Counted from the stretch's first letter, positions 44,691 through 54,145 are shown. The stretch: 64,000 nt of DNA from JANQIO01 sp965601975 (GCA_965601975.1 OZ271856.1:4092001-4156000), one strand, 5' to 3'. The notes: generated by a model not told the origin, from the sequence alone. A program made the numbers and translations.

Positions 44691-45069
44691 CGCTCATAAT
44701 CCTCTTTGCAGTTGGTATGTCTGCAGGAGCCAGGTCATGCTCAAGCAACTCTGAGAGGGGAACCCAGTCAATCTGATGATGCTCATCGGCACGCGGTTCG
44801 CCATCGACTAGTTTCGCCCAATAGCAGTTAAGCCTGTACTCCTTCCCTCCCACCTCAAAATCAGTGCTCTCGATAAGATCGCTAACCTCAATCGTGACAG
44901 ACAATTCCTCATCAATCTCTCGAACCAGCGCTTGCTGCTCCGTTTCATCGGCCTCGACCTTGCCTCCTGGGAACTCCCACTTTCCTGCGAGCGCGCCAGA
45001 GGCTCTCTGCGCCAGGAGCACCTCACCATCTGCATGGATTACAGCGCCAACAACTACTTTCCGTGTCAA
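44680..45069 (-). CDS. Nudix (deoxy)nucleoside triphosphate pyrophosphohydrolase
   Basis: 129 aa. Complete Nudix box with Gly36, Glu42, Arg50-Glu51 and Glu54-Glu55. The N-terminus RKVVVGAVIHADGEVLLAQRASGALAGKWEFPGGK is that of MutT/CTP pyrophosphohydrolase types acting on oxidised or modified nucleotides. Middle gene of the operon: ATGA overlap with the upstream gene, 11-base overlap with SRA-HNH. In this setting it may clean modified nucleotides, for example those released by or protecting against the nuclease; that is inference. Confidence 0.88.
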   Translation of the reverse strand: MTRKVVVGAVIHADGEVLLAQRASGALAGKWEFPGGKVEADETEQQALVREIDEELSVTIEVSDLIESTDFEVGGKEYRLNCYWAKLVDGEPRADEHHQIDWVPLSELLEHDLAPADIPTAKRIMSDDR

Positions 45070-46043
45070 TTCGGCTTCTCCTTCATACGCGCTCGAAGGG
45101 TTGATAAGCGATTTGCCAGAGACGCGAGCTTCAGCGTCTTCTCCCTACCTTTTTGATCTCTCCACTCCACTGCTAACACATCAACCGAGACCACGATTGA
45201 GTCAAGGTCGTACTGTGGCACCTCTGCATCGATTTCGTGCTCCAAGAGTGAAATACACTCTTTGGCAGATATATCAGGATGCTGTGACAAAACTCGCCAG
45301 AGCAGTTCACCCATAGCATCAGTTCTTTTGAGTGGCGGTCGGTTAGCGGGACTTTGATCGGGAGGCTGCGAGCAATCTGGATCAATCACTAATGCATTAT
45401 TGTCCTGCTTGCCATTGAATGTTGGTTCAAGCGAAGCCAGCATCTCTGGGCTAATGCAGAGGTCGTCTATAGTAAATCTGCCCATCTGGGCATAGCTATA
45501 GACGTATTCTTTCTTAAATATCTCAGGCATCTGGACCTGACCGATGTCGTCATCACCAGTAGCAATCCCGCCTGAGGCCTTCTCCAATCCGTTTTCGAGT
45601 AACTTCCCCACCGTATATAGCGCGGATCGCTGTATCTTCGGTAATGGCATGAGTCTTAGTGCCCCACCTGCAGGGCACGCCTCTTCATCCCAAATGAGGT
45701 CGGCCGGCGGTTCATGATCGCCAAATGGATATTCATCTTCAAAGCTAGAGATGTGGCTAGCATCCAGAGGCGTAGCCCATTTGGTCAGTATTATCTCCTT
45801 TCTAACCAATAGACTGTCGATCCAGCTGTGATGTACACGTAGCAGCCCGTAGTACTGACACGTCGAATTGGCTACTAACCGCTTATTATTCTGATCCCAT
45901 ACGATGAACAGATAGCGGCGTTTCGGCGACAACAAATCTGGTACAAGTTGCCCTGTCTTTATGAAATGCCAGAGGTCGGATTCTGAGTAAGGAAGCACCT
46001 CAGCGGCTTCTGCGATGTTGTAGTACTTTCGGGAGGGTTTCAT
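45066..46043 (-). CDS. Unknown island protein with MerR-like N-terminus
   Basis: 325 aa. The first 40 residues (RKYYNIAEAAEVLPYSESDLWHFIKTGQLVPDLL) resemble a MerR/AlpA-like helix-turn-helix. The middle is not recognised. The last third is helical (LLWRVLSQHPDISAKECISLLEHEID, a charged SVDVLAVEWRDQKGREKTL segment and a basic tail). First gene of the nuclease operon and coupled to the Nudix gene, so it may be a regulator or a DNA-binding partner of the SRA-HNH enzyme. No function can be assigned from sequence. Confidence 0.6.
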   Translation of the reverse strand: MKPSRKYYNIAEAAEVLPYSESDLWHFIKTGQLVPDLLSPKRRYLFIVWDQNNKRLVANSTCQYYGLLRVHHSWIDSLLVRKEIILTKWATPLDASHISSFEDEYPFGDHEPPADLIWDEEACPAGGALRLMPLPKIQRSALYTVGKLLENGLEKASGGIATGDDDIGQVQMPEIFKKEYVYSYAQMGRFTIDDLCISPEMLASLEPTFNGKQDNNALVIDPDCSQPPDQSPANRPPLKRTDAMGELLWRVLSQHPDISAKECISLLEHEIDAEVPQYDLDSIVVSVDVLAVEWRDQKGREKTLKLASLANRLSTLRARMKEKPN

Positions 46044-46111
46044 GGCACTACATCAGATCCTTTGATGTATCCCAAGCTACCATAGCCGGACAGGCGGCCC
46101 ATAATAGCTCT

Positions 46112-46181
46112 ATACATAATAGATATAGCCAGGGCGTATATACGTACGGGCACGTTACACATATACGTAATAGATTTAGCC
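46112..46181 (-). promoter_or_regulatory. Two 19-bp near-repeats in front of the nuclease operon
   Basis: ATACATAATAGATATAGCC at 46112-46130 and ATACGTAATAGATTTAGCC at 46163-46181, 51 bases apart; the second overlaps the integrase stop. AT-rich, with TATTAT-like -10 strings on the minus strand. Candidate operator of the 46043 gene. Confidence 0.5.
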
Positions 46182-47417
46182 GAGCACGCCCACAGCATCC
46201 GCCTTATGGCTCGGTGCGAGGTGTGCGTAACGTAACGTTGTGTTCGAGTCCGCGTGGCCGCACAGGTCCCGTACGGTGTTCAATGGAACTCCGTTCATTA
46301 CGAGCTTCGACGCGAAATCATGCCGCATATCGTGCCAGCGGAAACTCTCGATTTTGGCGTCTGCAAGAATTGAGGCCCATGACTTCCGGACGTTGTCCAG
46401 GCGGCCTCCATCATCTGCCGGAAACACTCTCTGGCTTTCATCTGGAATCTGGCCAAGCCAGTCCTTAAGGGTCTGATAGGCAATCGGGCTCAAAGGAATG
46501 TGCCGGGTATGACCGCTCTTGGTCCGCTCTCCATCCACGGTGAGAATCCGAGCCTCCAGGTCGATATCCGCCCTTATAAGGTCAAATAGCTCCCCTCTCC
46601 GGAGCCCGGTCTTCCGGGAAACCCTTATAAGGGGAGTCATCCGGTCCGCGAAGGCACACTCGGCCAGATCCGGCAGCAGCGGATATCCCCGCGCTGCCCG
46701 GTGTTTGTTCCCGGATTCCCGGGCAGCTTTTAGCCGGGCGTCCCGGGCATCTAGAGCCGCGTCCAGGCGTTCTTCCTCCTCTGGGGACAGGAATCTCACC
46801 TTGGGAGCCCGGTCCACCCTTAAGGGTTTCAACCCGGAAAGCGGATGCTCAGTGAGAACGCCCCACTCCTTCGCCCGGGTAAGGAGTCCACGGAGGCAAT
46901 TCACGGAGCGGTTGATCGTGGAAGGCTTCAGGCCACGCTTGAGCTGCTTGGTCCGCCACTGGTCGAGGCGCTTCACGGTGATCTCTTCCATGGGGAGGGC
47001 CATGAAATCCTCGAAGGCGCTTCTCAGGCGATCCAGGGTCGCCTGTCCGGACTTCTGGTGAGTGGTTAGCCAGGGGGCATACTGATCCTCAAGGAACGCC
47101 TTCAGCGTCCTCTGGCGTGCAGCTTTGGCCTGAACCAGGGTGGCGACTTTCTCCCCCTGCACATCAACGCCCTGTGCCACCTCCCCGGCGGCCTTCCTGG
47201 CGGCGTCCCTGGCCATAGCTACGGTGACCGCGCCATGAGCGCCCAGCTTGATGCGTTTGCGCTTCCCGGTACTGGTCCTGTAGCTGTAGTAGTATGTTTT
47301 CGCGCCCGAGGGCTGGACTCTAAGCAGGAACCCCTTGATCTCTGAGTCCACTACCTCGAAAGGCTTCACGCCCGGTTCCAGGGCTTTGACCGTCGTTGTC
47401 GTCAGCTTCTTCTGCAC
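46176..47417 (-). CDS. Tyrosine integrase of the island
   Basis: 413 aa, P4-type. An N-terminal DUF4102-like arm-binding domain (TTTTVKALEPGVKPFEVVDSEIKGFLLRVQPSGAKTYYYSYRTSTGKRKRIKLGAHG), a core-binding SAM-like domain near 105-200, then the catalytic domain with Arg (TGLRRGEL), HxxR (HDMRHDFAS), His (CGHADSNTT) and nucleophile Tyr (LRYAH). It recombines the 51-bp tRNA-Arg core. It reads inward, 180 bases from attR, at the end distal to the intact tRNA. Arm-type sites GTAAGTCCA lie between its start and attR. Confidence 0.93.
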   Translation of the reverse strand: MQKKLTTTTVKALEPGVKPFEVVDSEIKGFLLRVQPSGAKTYYYSYRTSTGKRKRIKLGAHGAVTVAMARDAARKAAGEVAQGVDVQGEKVATLVQAKAARQRTLKAFLEDQYAPWLTTHQKSGQATLDRLRSAFEDFMALPMEEITVKRLDQWRTKQLKRGLKPSTINRSVNCLRGLLTRAKEWGVLTEHPLSGLKPLRVDRAPKVRFLSPEEEERLDAALDARDARLKAARESGNKHRAARGYPLLPDLAECAFADRMTPLIRVSRKTGLRRGELFDLIRADIDLEARILTVDGERTKSGHTRHIPLSPIAYQTLKDWLGQIPDESQRVFPADDGGRLDNVRKSWASILADAKIESFRWHDMRHDFASKLVMNGVPLNTVRDLCGHADSNTTLRYAHLAPSHKADAVGVLG

Positions 47418-47440
47418 TTCCTACTCCGCCTGACCTGGAC

Positions 47441-47460
47441 TTAAGTCCACTGTAAGTCCA
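47441..47460 (+). other. Paired (G/T)TAAGTCCA sites near attR
   Basis: TTAAGTCCA at 47441 and GTAAGTCCA at 47452, 11 bases apart, same orientation and spacing as the pair at 37005/37016. The first is part of a palindrome TGGACTTAAGTCCA (47436-47449). They lie just upstream of the integrase gene. Confidence 0.6.
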
Positions 47461-47598
47461 AATGCAATGAGTAGAAGTGAAGCACGAGTAACCGCCATGA
47501 ACAACAGTGAATCCGTAACCTATTGATTTAAATTGTCTTAATGTTACATGGCGCTGTCTGTGGATTCACAGCGATTCACCGGGATACATTGGGAAAAC

Positions 47599-47649
47599 GC
47601 CCTCCGGAGGCAGAGGTCAGAGGTTCGAATCCTCTCGGGCGGGCCATAT
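47599..47649 (+). repeat. attR, 51-bp tRNA-Arg 3' copy
   Basis: Identical to 36901-36951. It lacks the acceptor 5' strand and D arm, so it is a displaced tRNA 3' end and not a gene. Confidence 0.92.
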
Positions 47650-47657
47650 CAATAGAT

Positions 47658-47682
47658 AAGCCACCCGCGCGGTGGCTTTTCT
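47658..47682 (+). terminator. Displaced terminator of tRNA-Arg
   Basis: AAGCCACC-CGCGC-GGTGGCTTTT, nine bases beyond attR. Before integration it would have followed the tRNA directly. Confidence 0.8.
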
Positions 47683-47798
47683 ATTCAGGGTGGTTGCACA
47701 GGGCGTCTTGTCACCTGCTGGGTCGCCTGCGCAGGCTATGCTAACCTTTGTTTACAAGTCACAGGCGCCACAGCGCACCCCCCCTGAGCGTTAGTCGA

Positions 47799-50700
47799 AT
47801 GGATTTCGTTAAAACCCTCCTCTCCCTGTCGCTGATCGTCGTATTGGCGGGCTGCAAAATCATCCAGACTGTGCCGCAAGGCGGCCAGATAGTTTCACGC
47901 ACCGGCCTGCATGACTGTGCTGAAGGCGCGACCTGCACGATCGATGTGGAGGACGGCACCAGGTTCGCCGACACGTTCATGGCGGTTCCGAGGAGCGGGT
48001 ATTACTTCAACCGATGGAAGGAGGCGCGCGGCTATCTCTGCGGCGGTTCTACCGCTCCCTGCGCCTTGGAAGGCGTGCCGGGCTCGCTCACCGCCTACGA
48101 TGTTGACTTGAAACTGCAACCCGAGTTCCTGCCCGGCACGGGCCCGCTGCGGGAGAGCGATGTCGGCTTCCGGAGGCACGTCGAATTTGCCGAACGTATC
48201 TCGCTGTTGTACCCGGCCCACCTTCAACGCTTCATCAGCGACAGCCCCGAGATTCTGGCCATTTTCAGCGAGAAGCGGGAGGGAGCCTCCGACGAGGTCC
48301 TCGAAACGATTGCCCTGGTGAAGAGTTCCTCGCCGGGCCTCGGGGTCGGTCCGGAGGGCACAGCGCAACTGCTGTCCGAAGCGCCATACACCATAGGAGG
48401 TATCCAGGGCTCCGAGGCCGTATACGAGGTCACCCTCAATAGCGCGCCCGGCGTCAGCCTTCGCGCACAGTACCTGTCTTTCCCCTTAAACGGTAATTAC
48501 TACGGCCTGCTGCACCTCGCCGAAAGCGCCGCGTTCCCAAGGAATCGGGAACTTGTGAAACGGATGGCGGACAGCCTGCAGATCGGGCAAAACGTATTTG
48601 AAGACATGAACCTGCTGTCTGACCTGGAGGAACCGGGTAAGCCCGCAATCGCCAGCGACGGTGAGAACTACCTGTTTGCGACCTGCCGACCCAAGCGTGG
48701 CACAGGAGAGGCCAGCCTGTTCGGCCGGGTTCTGCGTAGCGACCGAACATTTGGTCCGGAATTTCTCATCGAAGAGAATCTTCAGTCTTACAACAACGGC
48801 TGCAACCTCAACGACTACCAGCTTGTCTTTGACGGTAACTCCTACCTGTTCATCTATGTCAACGTGGTGGATGGGCTCCGCAACGTTCTTATGCAACGAA
48901 TCTCGCGGAACGGCGGGCTTGTCGGCGGCCCGATTCGCGTATCCCGCAACGACAGCAGCCAGGCGCTTTCCCCGGCGGTTGCCTTCGACGGAGAGCGCAG
49001 TCTCGTAGCCTGGTATGACTACGTCAGCCGCGGCGGTCGCAGCTCGATTATGGCGACGTTTATCGAAGCGGATGGAACCCTTGGGGCGCCCTTCACCATC
49101 GTCGAAAATCTGCGAGACAGTTACAACAACCTCCCCTACCAGGCTCCTATATTCAGGGTTAAGGCGGCCAGTTCCGATACGGGCTTCCTCGTAGTCTGGG
49201 AGAAGGACTTCAGCCGGGGTACCCAGGACTCCTGGGGTCGGCCGCTTTACGGCCAGTTGCTCGATTTCAGCGGCAACAAGCTATCCAGTGAGCCGCTGCT
49301 CATACGCGCCGATAAAGGCGACAACCCGCGCTACGTCGACGTCGAGTCCGACGGGGACAATTTCCTGGTGGGATGGATCGAGGGCACCCTCGAGACAAAT
49401 TCAGTCTACACGGGGCTGTCGCGAGTCGTCGCCAGGCAAGTGTCCGCTACGGGGCAGATGTTGCCCGGTACGGGCGAAGACCCGTTCCTGGTCGTCAGCG
49501 AGCAGCAGGACGTTCAGGGCACCATCACAGGTTCACCGCCGCGGACCTTCCTCGACCTGTCTTACGACCGGGGGCGCTACAGCTTCCTGTGGACCGATAT
49601 CAGTTTTCAGGTGCCGGCCATCTGGGCCGCCGACGTTGCAAAAGATCTGTCATCCGTTACGGATCCTTACTCAGTATCTGGAACGGCCTCGGACGGCTAC
49701 GGCGAATCTCTCAACCGGATGCGTCAGTCCAATCTTGCGTACGCCAATGGAACAGGCGTCGTCAGCTGGACCGACCTTTCCGTTCAGGCCTGGGTATTCG
49801 ATCGTACCGTCGGCATCGCCGGCTTTGCCCCATCTTCGGAAGCACCAGATTCCGAAAACATCCAGGTCGCGCCAGGCAGCGCAACGCTTACCGCAAGTGA
49901 CTTACCACGCTGGTATGCGGGGATTGACCAGGCGGCATACCTGGGCAAAGCAGTGGCGCATGCACTGGAAACATACGACCTGGGCAGCTTTTTGCGCGAC
50001 GACGTCATTCTCCGCTGCGAGTTTGGCGGCGACGTTTCCCTGGGCGACACACTGGCCGGGGGTGGCGCTCGGCTGGACTTCAATCGCTGTGAGCCGGCGC
50101 CCTATCTGGTGATTACCGGCCCGGCCACCGTGAGCCGAAGGGCCGGCTCGGCCAATTACACGGACGCAAAATCTGTCGCTGTGGACGACATGCTCATGGT
50201 GAGATGGGAATTCGCCCATCGCTTCTCGGGATCCCTGGAAATCGAGCGGTCAACGCTGAACCTGACGCCCACACGGGTGCGCGTGAACGCCCAGGTCAGC
50301 AATACCCCCGGGATGAACTATCGCCTGCGCGACCTCGCATTCAGTGTCGGACAAGCCGGCGCGACCGGGCTCCAGGACATACACAGTTTTTCAGGCTCCA
50401 TCGAAACAGGTGGCGGCGTTCTGAACCTTGCCTCTGGCGACGTCGGGGAGCCCGTGCTGATGCGCGGTGCCCGCGCCAGTGCGCAGTTTGATCTTGAGGC
50501 CGGCTATACCCAGCTCGATTTCGCTCCCGCTGACGGAGTAGTCACCAGGAGCGTGAGGGTCAGCACCGGGGGCATCGACTCCGGCGACGTTGAACTCCTC
50601 GCCAACAACGCCCAGCCTCGCCTGGCAGACCAAAATGAGCGGACCGCGCTTGATGTCATCACCGCGATGCGCACACTGCCGACGGCTAACCCGATATTGG

Positions 50701-53189
50701 CCGGTGGGCGTCGCGATCTGAATGTGTCGGGCATCATCACTCACGATAACGGCATCCCCCTGAGCTACGAGCTGAACGTCGCTGCTGCGGAGGCATCCTC
50801 GGAATACGGAGTCCCGACCGGAGAGCCGCTACCCAACCCGGGTTACACCCTGTCCCCCGTCGATCACGTGACCTTTGTCTTCTCGGCCGATGACCCCGGC
50901 TTGTACCGACTGGAGCTTGTCGGCATCGACGGCATGGGCAACCGCAGTGCACCCTATGAGTTCTCTGTGTTTGTTCTTGGGGACCACGATGGTGACGGTT
51001 TTGCCGACCGGGACGACTTTGACGATGACAACGACGGCTATTTTGATTCCCAGGACGCCTTCCCCAGGGACCCCACCGAGTGGCAGGACACGGACGGCGA
51101 CGGCATCGGCGATAACCAGGAAAACGACACCGACAATGACGGCGTTGATGACCCGGATGATCTCTATCCCACCAACCCGAACTGCGCCAGCGAGTTCGAC
51201 GGGGACGGAGAGACCTGTTACGCGGAATCAGTAGCATTCACACAGACCGTTGCCGGCGGAGGCTACTTTTTCTTCTTCTCCTACCAGGAAACGGTGATCC
51301 CTGTCTGGGACATTGAACAAGGGCGCTTCACGCAGCAACTGGAAGTGGGCACGCTGGAAGCGGGCAACGTCGGGCCGATCGTTGCCCAGGCCCTGCCGAA
51401 ACAGGAACGGATTTACCTGGCCTACGAATCTGGGCTGATAACCTACTTTGATTTCGATGACCCTGAAACGGAGAAATTCTTCGCCCAATTGCCGGAGCGC
51501 CCTGAACGGCTGGTAGATGGCGTGAATGTGCTGCTTGCGATCTATCGGGGAAGGACCGACTTCCAGGTCAACATTTACAACCGATCCGGCACCCTGGTAT
51601 CGGAAGTCCAGGAGGGCTTCTACTTCGCTGGGCGCGAAGACTATGTCTACAGCGAGGCAGAAGGCATCTTTTATGACCTGTTTGTTGAGGGTGACCTGGA
51701 TATCAATACCGGCGAAATTATTCCCGAGCAGGAGAAGCTGCCTGACCGACCGCTCGCCAGCTCGCCCGACGGCAGGTATTCGGTGCGCGCACGCAGCTTT
51801 GAAAGACTCACCGTGGTTGACGTCTCCACGGGTCAGGTCGTGGCACAGCTTCCCTTCTCAAGTAATTACACGCGGCAGGTGATCTGGACTGACAGCGGCA
51901 TGGTGCTCACCTCCAACGGCAGGTTCTACAGGCTCGATGAAAGGGGGCAGGTCCTGGAGAGCTATGGTTTCGGCACCCCGGGCGCACCCACGCTATATGA
52001 ATACGACGGCAAGCTGTTTGCAAAATCCGGTGGATCCAACGCCTCATCACCGCTGAGGGTTCAGTTGGTGACAATCTCCGAGGACAGTGACGGTGACGGC
52101 GTTCCCAACCTGCAGGACCGCTTCCCAAATGATCCTGAGGCCAGCACAGACGAAGACCTGGATGGCTACCCCGATGCATGGAACCCTGGATATACCGAGA
52201 GCGGCGACAGCGGCCTTGAACTGGATGCCTACCCAGGGGCGGTTGATTGCTACATGGCAGCCCATGGCGACGGGTCAAGCTGTGACCCCGCCTCCACCAT
52301 TACATCACTCGGTGTCCTCTCAACTGCCATTGAGATCGGTCTCGATGGCCTTGTCTATATTCGTGGCGGCAGAGGCAGCGGCCTGGTCTATCGATACTCC
52401 CTGGAACAGGAGCGCTACCTCGCCTCGCTGCGAGTCGGATCTACCAATCCTTATCTCCGGGAGCCGGAGTCCCCCGGAGCAATGGCTCTCTCGCCGGATA
52501 AGTCGAAGCTATACCTGGCCTACGCCGGCCATGACCGTCGCATCACGCGTATCGACCTGTCCACACCTGCCCTGGAGGAAGTACGCTTCGCTGATCTTGC
52601 GGTAGATCCTGAACTGCTGGTGGCGACAAATGACTATGTGGTTGTGGGCGTGGACCAGTTTCGCACAGTTCGCTACTTCTACGACCTCACGGGAGAGTTT
52701 GTGCAGACCAGCGACGAGCCACGATCCGCTGACACCATGACCTGGGACAGCGCGAAGAACAAGCTGTATTCAGCGACACAGTTTGCAGGTGTATACGTGG
52801 AGTCACTGGACCCGGCAGCATTTACCGGCACAGCTTCGTTGCTACTGGATACCGGCATTGGCAGTCGCGGCGTCCAGGTGTCGCCTGATGGCCAGCAGTT
52901 CGTCCTGGGCAGCGACCAGATATACAACACGACTGACGGCAGTGTGCGAGCGACGCTGCCGGCAGCCAGCGACTACATTACCCGGTACCTCTGGCTGTCT
53001 GATGGACGGCTCGCCAGGATCATTCAACGTGGTCCTCTCCAGGTGTTTGACTCCCAATACCAGTTGAGCTTTGAGTCCACGGATTGGTCCGACTCTGCCG
53101 TGGCCATCCTGGAATACAACGGGTCCGTAGTGGTCGTTACTCGCCCCAGCTTCAGTCCGCTCTCATTCACCAGGCTGCCTCTGCCCTGA
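47799..53189 (+). CDS. Giant surface lipoprotein with TSP3-like and propeller-like repeats
   Basis: 1796 aa from ATG 47799. Lipobox LAGC. Residues about 20-110 form a Cys-containing InlB-like module (GLHDCAEGATC, SGYYFNRWKEARGYLC) like that of the GH16 lipoprotein. A long beta-rich region follows. Acidic thrombospondin-3-like calcium repeats (DGDGFADRDDFDDDNDGYFDSQDAFP) lie near 1063-1130 and again near 1430-1480, and each is followed by a propeller-like domain (SLRVGSTNP, MALSPDKSKLYLAYAGHDRRITRIDL). It is probably exposed at the cell surface; ligand unknown. First gene outside the island. Confidence 0.75.
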   Translation: MDFVKTLLSLSLIVVLAGCKIIQTVPQGGQIVSRTGLHDCAEGATCTIDVEDGTRFADTFMAVPRSGYYFNRWKEARGYLCGGSTAPCALEGVPGSLTAYDVDLKLQPEFLPGTGPLRESDVGFRRHVEFAERISLLYPAHLQRFISDSPEILAIFSEKREGASDEVLETIALVKSSSPGLGVGPEGTAQLLSEAPYTIGGIQGSEAVYEVTLNSAPGVSLRAQYLSFPLNGNYYGLLHLAESAAFPRNRELVKRMADSLQIGQNVFEDMNLLSDLEEPGKPAIASDGENYLFATCRPKRGTGEASLFGRVLRSDRTFGPEFLIEENLQSYNNGCNLNDYQLVFDGNSYLFIYVNVVDGLRNVLMQRISRNGGLVGGPIRVSRNDSSQALSPAVAFDGERSLVAWYDYVSRGGRSSIMATFIEADGTLGAPFTIVENLRDSYNNLPYQAPIFRVKAASSDTGFLVVWEKDFSRGTQDSWGRPLYGQLLDFSGNKLSSEPLLIRADKGDNPRYVDVESDGDNFLVGWIEGTLETNSVYTGLSRVVARQVSATGQMLPGTGEDPFLVVSEQQDVQGTITGSPPRTFLDLSYDRGRYSFLWTDISFQVPAIWAADVAKDLSSVTDPYSVSGTASDGYGESLNRMRQSNLAYANGTGVVSWTDLSVQAWVFDRTVGIAGFAPSSEAPDSENIQVAPGSATLTASDLPRWYAGIDQAAYLGKAVAHALETYDLGSFLRDDVILRCEFGGDVSLGDTLAGGGARLDFNRCEPAPYLVITGPATVSRRAGSANYTDAKSVAVDDMLMVRWEFAHRFSGSLEIERSTLNLTPTRVRVNAQVSNTPGMNYRLRDLAFSVGQAGATGLQDIHSFSGSIETGGGVLNLASGDVGEPVLMRGARASAQFDLEAGYTQLDFAPADGVVTRSVRVSTGGIDSGDVELLANNAQPRLADQNERTALDVITAMRTLPTANPILAGGRRDLNVSGIITHDNGIPLSYELNVAAAEASSEYGVPTGEPLPNPGYTLSPVDHVTFVFSADDPGLYRLELVGIDGMGNRSAPYEFSVFVLGDHDGDGFADRDDFDDDNDGYFDSQDAFPRDPTEWQDTDGDGIGDNQENDTDNDGVDDPDDLYPTNPNCASEFDGDGETCYAESVAFTQTVAGGGYFFFFSYQETVIPVWDIEQGRFTQQLEVGTLEAGNVGPIVAQALPKQERIYLAYESGLITYFDFDDPETEKFFAQLPERPERLVDGVNVLLAIYRGRTDFQVNIYNRSGTLVSEVQEGFYFAGREDYVYSEAEGIFYDLFVEGDLDINTGEIIPEQEKLPDRPLASSPDGRYSVRARSFERLTVVDVSTGQVVAQLPFSSNYTRQVIWTDSGMVLTSNGRFYRLDERGQVLESYGFGTPGAPTLYEYDGKLFAKSGGSNASSPLRVQLVTISEDSDGDGVPNLQDRFPNDPEASTDEDLDGYPDAWNPGYTESGDSGLELDAYPGAVDCYMAAHGDGSSCDPASTITSLGVLSTAIEIGLDGLVYIRGGRGSGLVYRYSLEQERYLASLRVGSTNPYLREPESPGAMALSPDKSKLYLAYAGHDRRITRIDLSTPALEEVRFADLAVDPELLVATNDYVVVGVDQFRTVRYFYDLTGEFVQTSDEPRSADTMTWDSAKNKLYSATQFAGVYVESLDPAAFTGTASLLLDTGIGSRGVQVSPDGQQFVLGSDQIYNTTDGSVRATLPAASDYITRYLWLSDGRLARIIQRGPLQVFDSQYQLSFESTDWSDSAVAILEYNGSVVVVTRPSFSPLSFTRLPLP

Positions 53190-53200
53190 CCCTAGTAATT

Positions 53201-53221
53201 GGGGTCAGAGTAAGATTTTCG
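53201..53221 (+). repeat. 21-bp direct repeat, left copy
   Basis: GGTCAGAGTAAGATTTTCG with two further 5' bases; matches 54261-54281 with one mismatch. It begins in a hairpin CTGACCC...GGGTCAG just past the giant lipoprotein stop. Similar GGGTCAGAGTAA strings often border mobile or REP-type elements in gammaproteobacteria. Confidence 0.7.
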
Positions 53222-53395
53222 AATATCGTCTGTCTCCAGGCGGAAGCGATTGCGGCCACCTCGACACCTGCAGCGTAGTTTCTATACTGACATTATCGAA
53301 GCAGGTCTGGTCATTGTGCCAACCTTGCTCGGACCTGCTAGGTCTTGTGACCGCGCTTATGCGTAGATCGCCCCTCTTGCTTCGGAGGAGAATTG

Positions 53396-54145
53396 ATGAC
53401 CAAAGCCCAGATTGCCCTAGTCGCAGCACTAGTATTCCCGATTCACGCGAACGCATCTTCCGAAGAAGTGGTCAATACCGTACGCCAACTTTGCCAAGCC
53501 CCAGGAGAAAGCGGTTCGCACCTGAGAGTCAGCGGCGGAGGTGCGGCAGAAGGTAGCGTTCGAGTCAAACTCCTCGGAGTCATCGGCGCTAACGCGAACG
53601 TGGAGTTCGATAAGAGCGAGTGGGAAGGTGTGCAGGCAGTTCTTCGTGAGCATCAGGCCGGAGAATTGGCTAATTATCGCGACTGCGTGAGAGAACTCAC
53701 GCCCCTTTTCTTAAAAGCATCCTCAAGCGATAGCGACAGCGGCAGAAATGCGACCAAAGCACCTAACAGTCGCAGTAATACGGCGCTCAACCAGGGACAT
53801 CATGGCAAAATCGGAACCTACCTTGGTGAGTCCCTAAATAAGGCGGGATACAAAAGAGGTGCAACAACCATAGACATATTGCAGATCGATGATGCCAATC
53901 GAATACGCGCTAGAATTACTTGGTCTCGTGGCCTATATGGCTCTGGCTCGTTCAAAGGAACAATGGAAGAAAATGGTGTGGTAGAACTTTTTGGTACTGT
54001 TCTTTCGGACGTGTCCGGGAACTGGGATTGCGATGTAAGCGCACGATTTCTTGATGATGATACGTTAGAGGGCACGTACCGCTTGTACCCGAAGGCTGGA
54101 AACGCCAATGGCACACAGGATGGTGAGTTTACAGTACGCAAGTAG
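53396..54145 (+). CDS. Secreted hypothetical protein between direct repeats
   Basis: 249 aa from ATG 53396, five bases after GGAGGAG; the TTG three bases earlier is not preferred. Signal peptide MTKAQIALVAALVFPIHANA. The first half has a Cys pair and the motif KLLGVIGANANVEFDKSEWEGVQAVLREHQAGELANYRDCVRELTPLFL, which I recognise as a recurrent region of unknown function. A Ser-rich linker leads to a beta-rich C-terminal domain (FKGTMEENGVVELFGTVLSDVSGNWDCDVSARFLDDDTLEGTYRL) resembling small ligand-binding barrels. It stands alone between 21-bp repeats; somewhat AT-richer than its neighbours. Confidence 0.6.
   Translation: MTKAQIALVAALVFPIHANASSEEVVNTVRQLCQAPGESGSHLRVSGGGAAEGSVRVKLLGVIGANANVEFDKSEWEGVQAVLREHQAGELANYRDCVRELTPLFLKASSSDSDSGRNATKAPNSRSNTALNQGHHGKIGTYLGESLNKAGYKRGATTIDILQIDDANRIRARITWSRGLYGSGSFKGTMEENGVVELFGTVLSDVSGNWDCDVSARFLDDDTLEGTYRLYPKAGNANGTQDGEFTVRK

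Noticed and set aside
47599..47649. Second tRNA-Arg gene
   Set aside because: Only the 3' portion from the anticodon arm is present; it is the attR copy.
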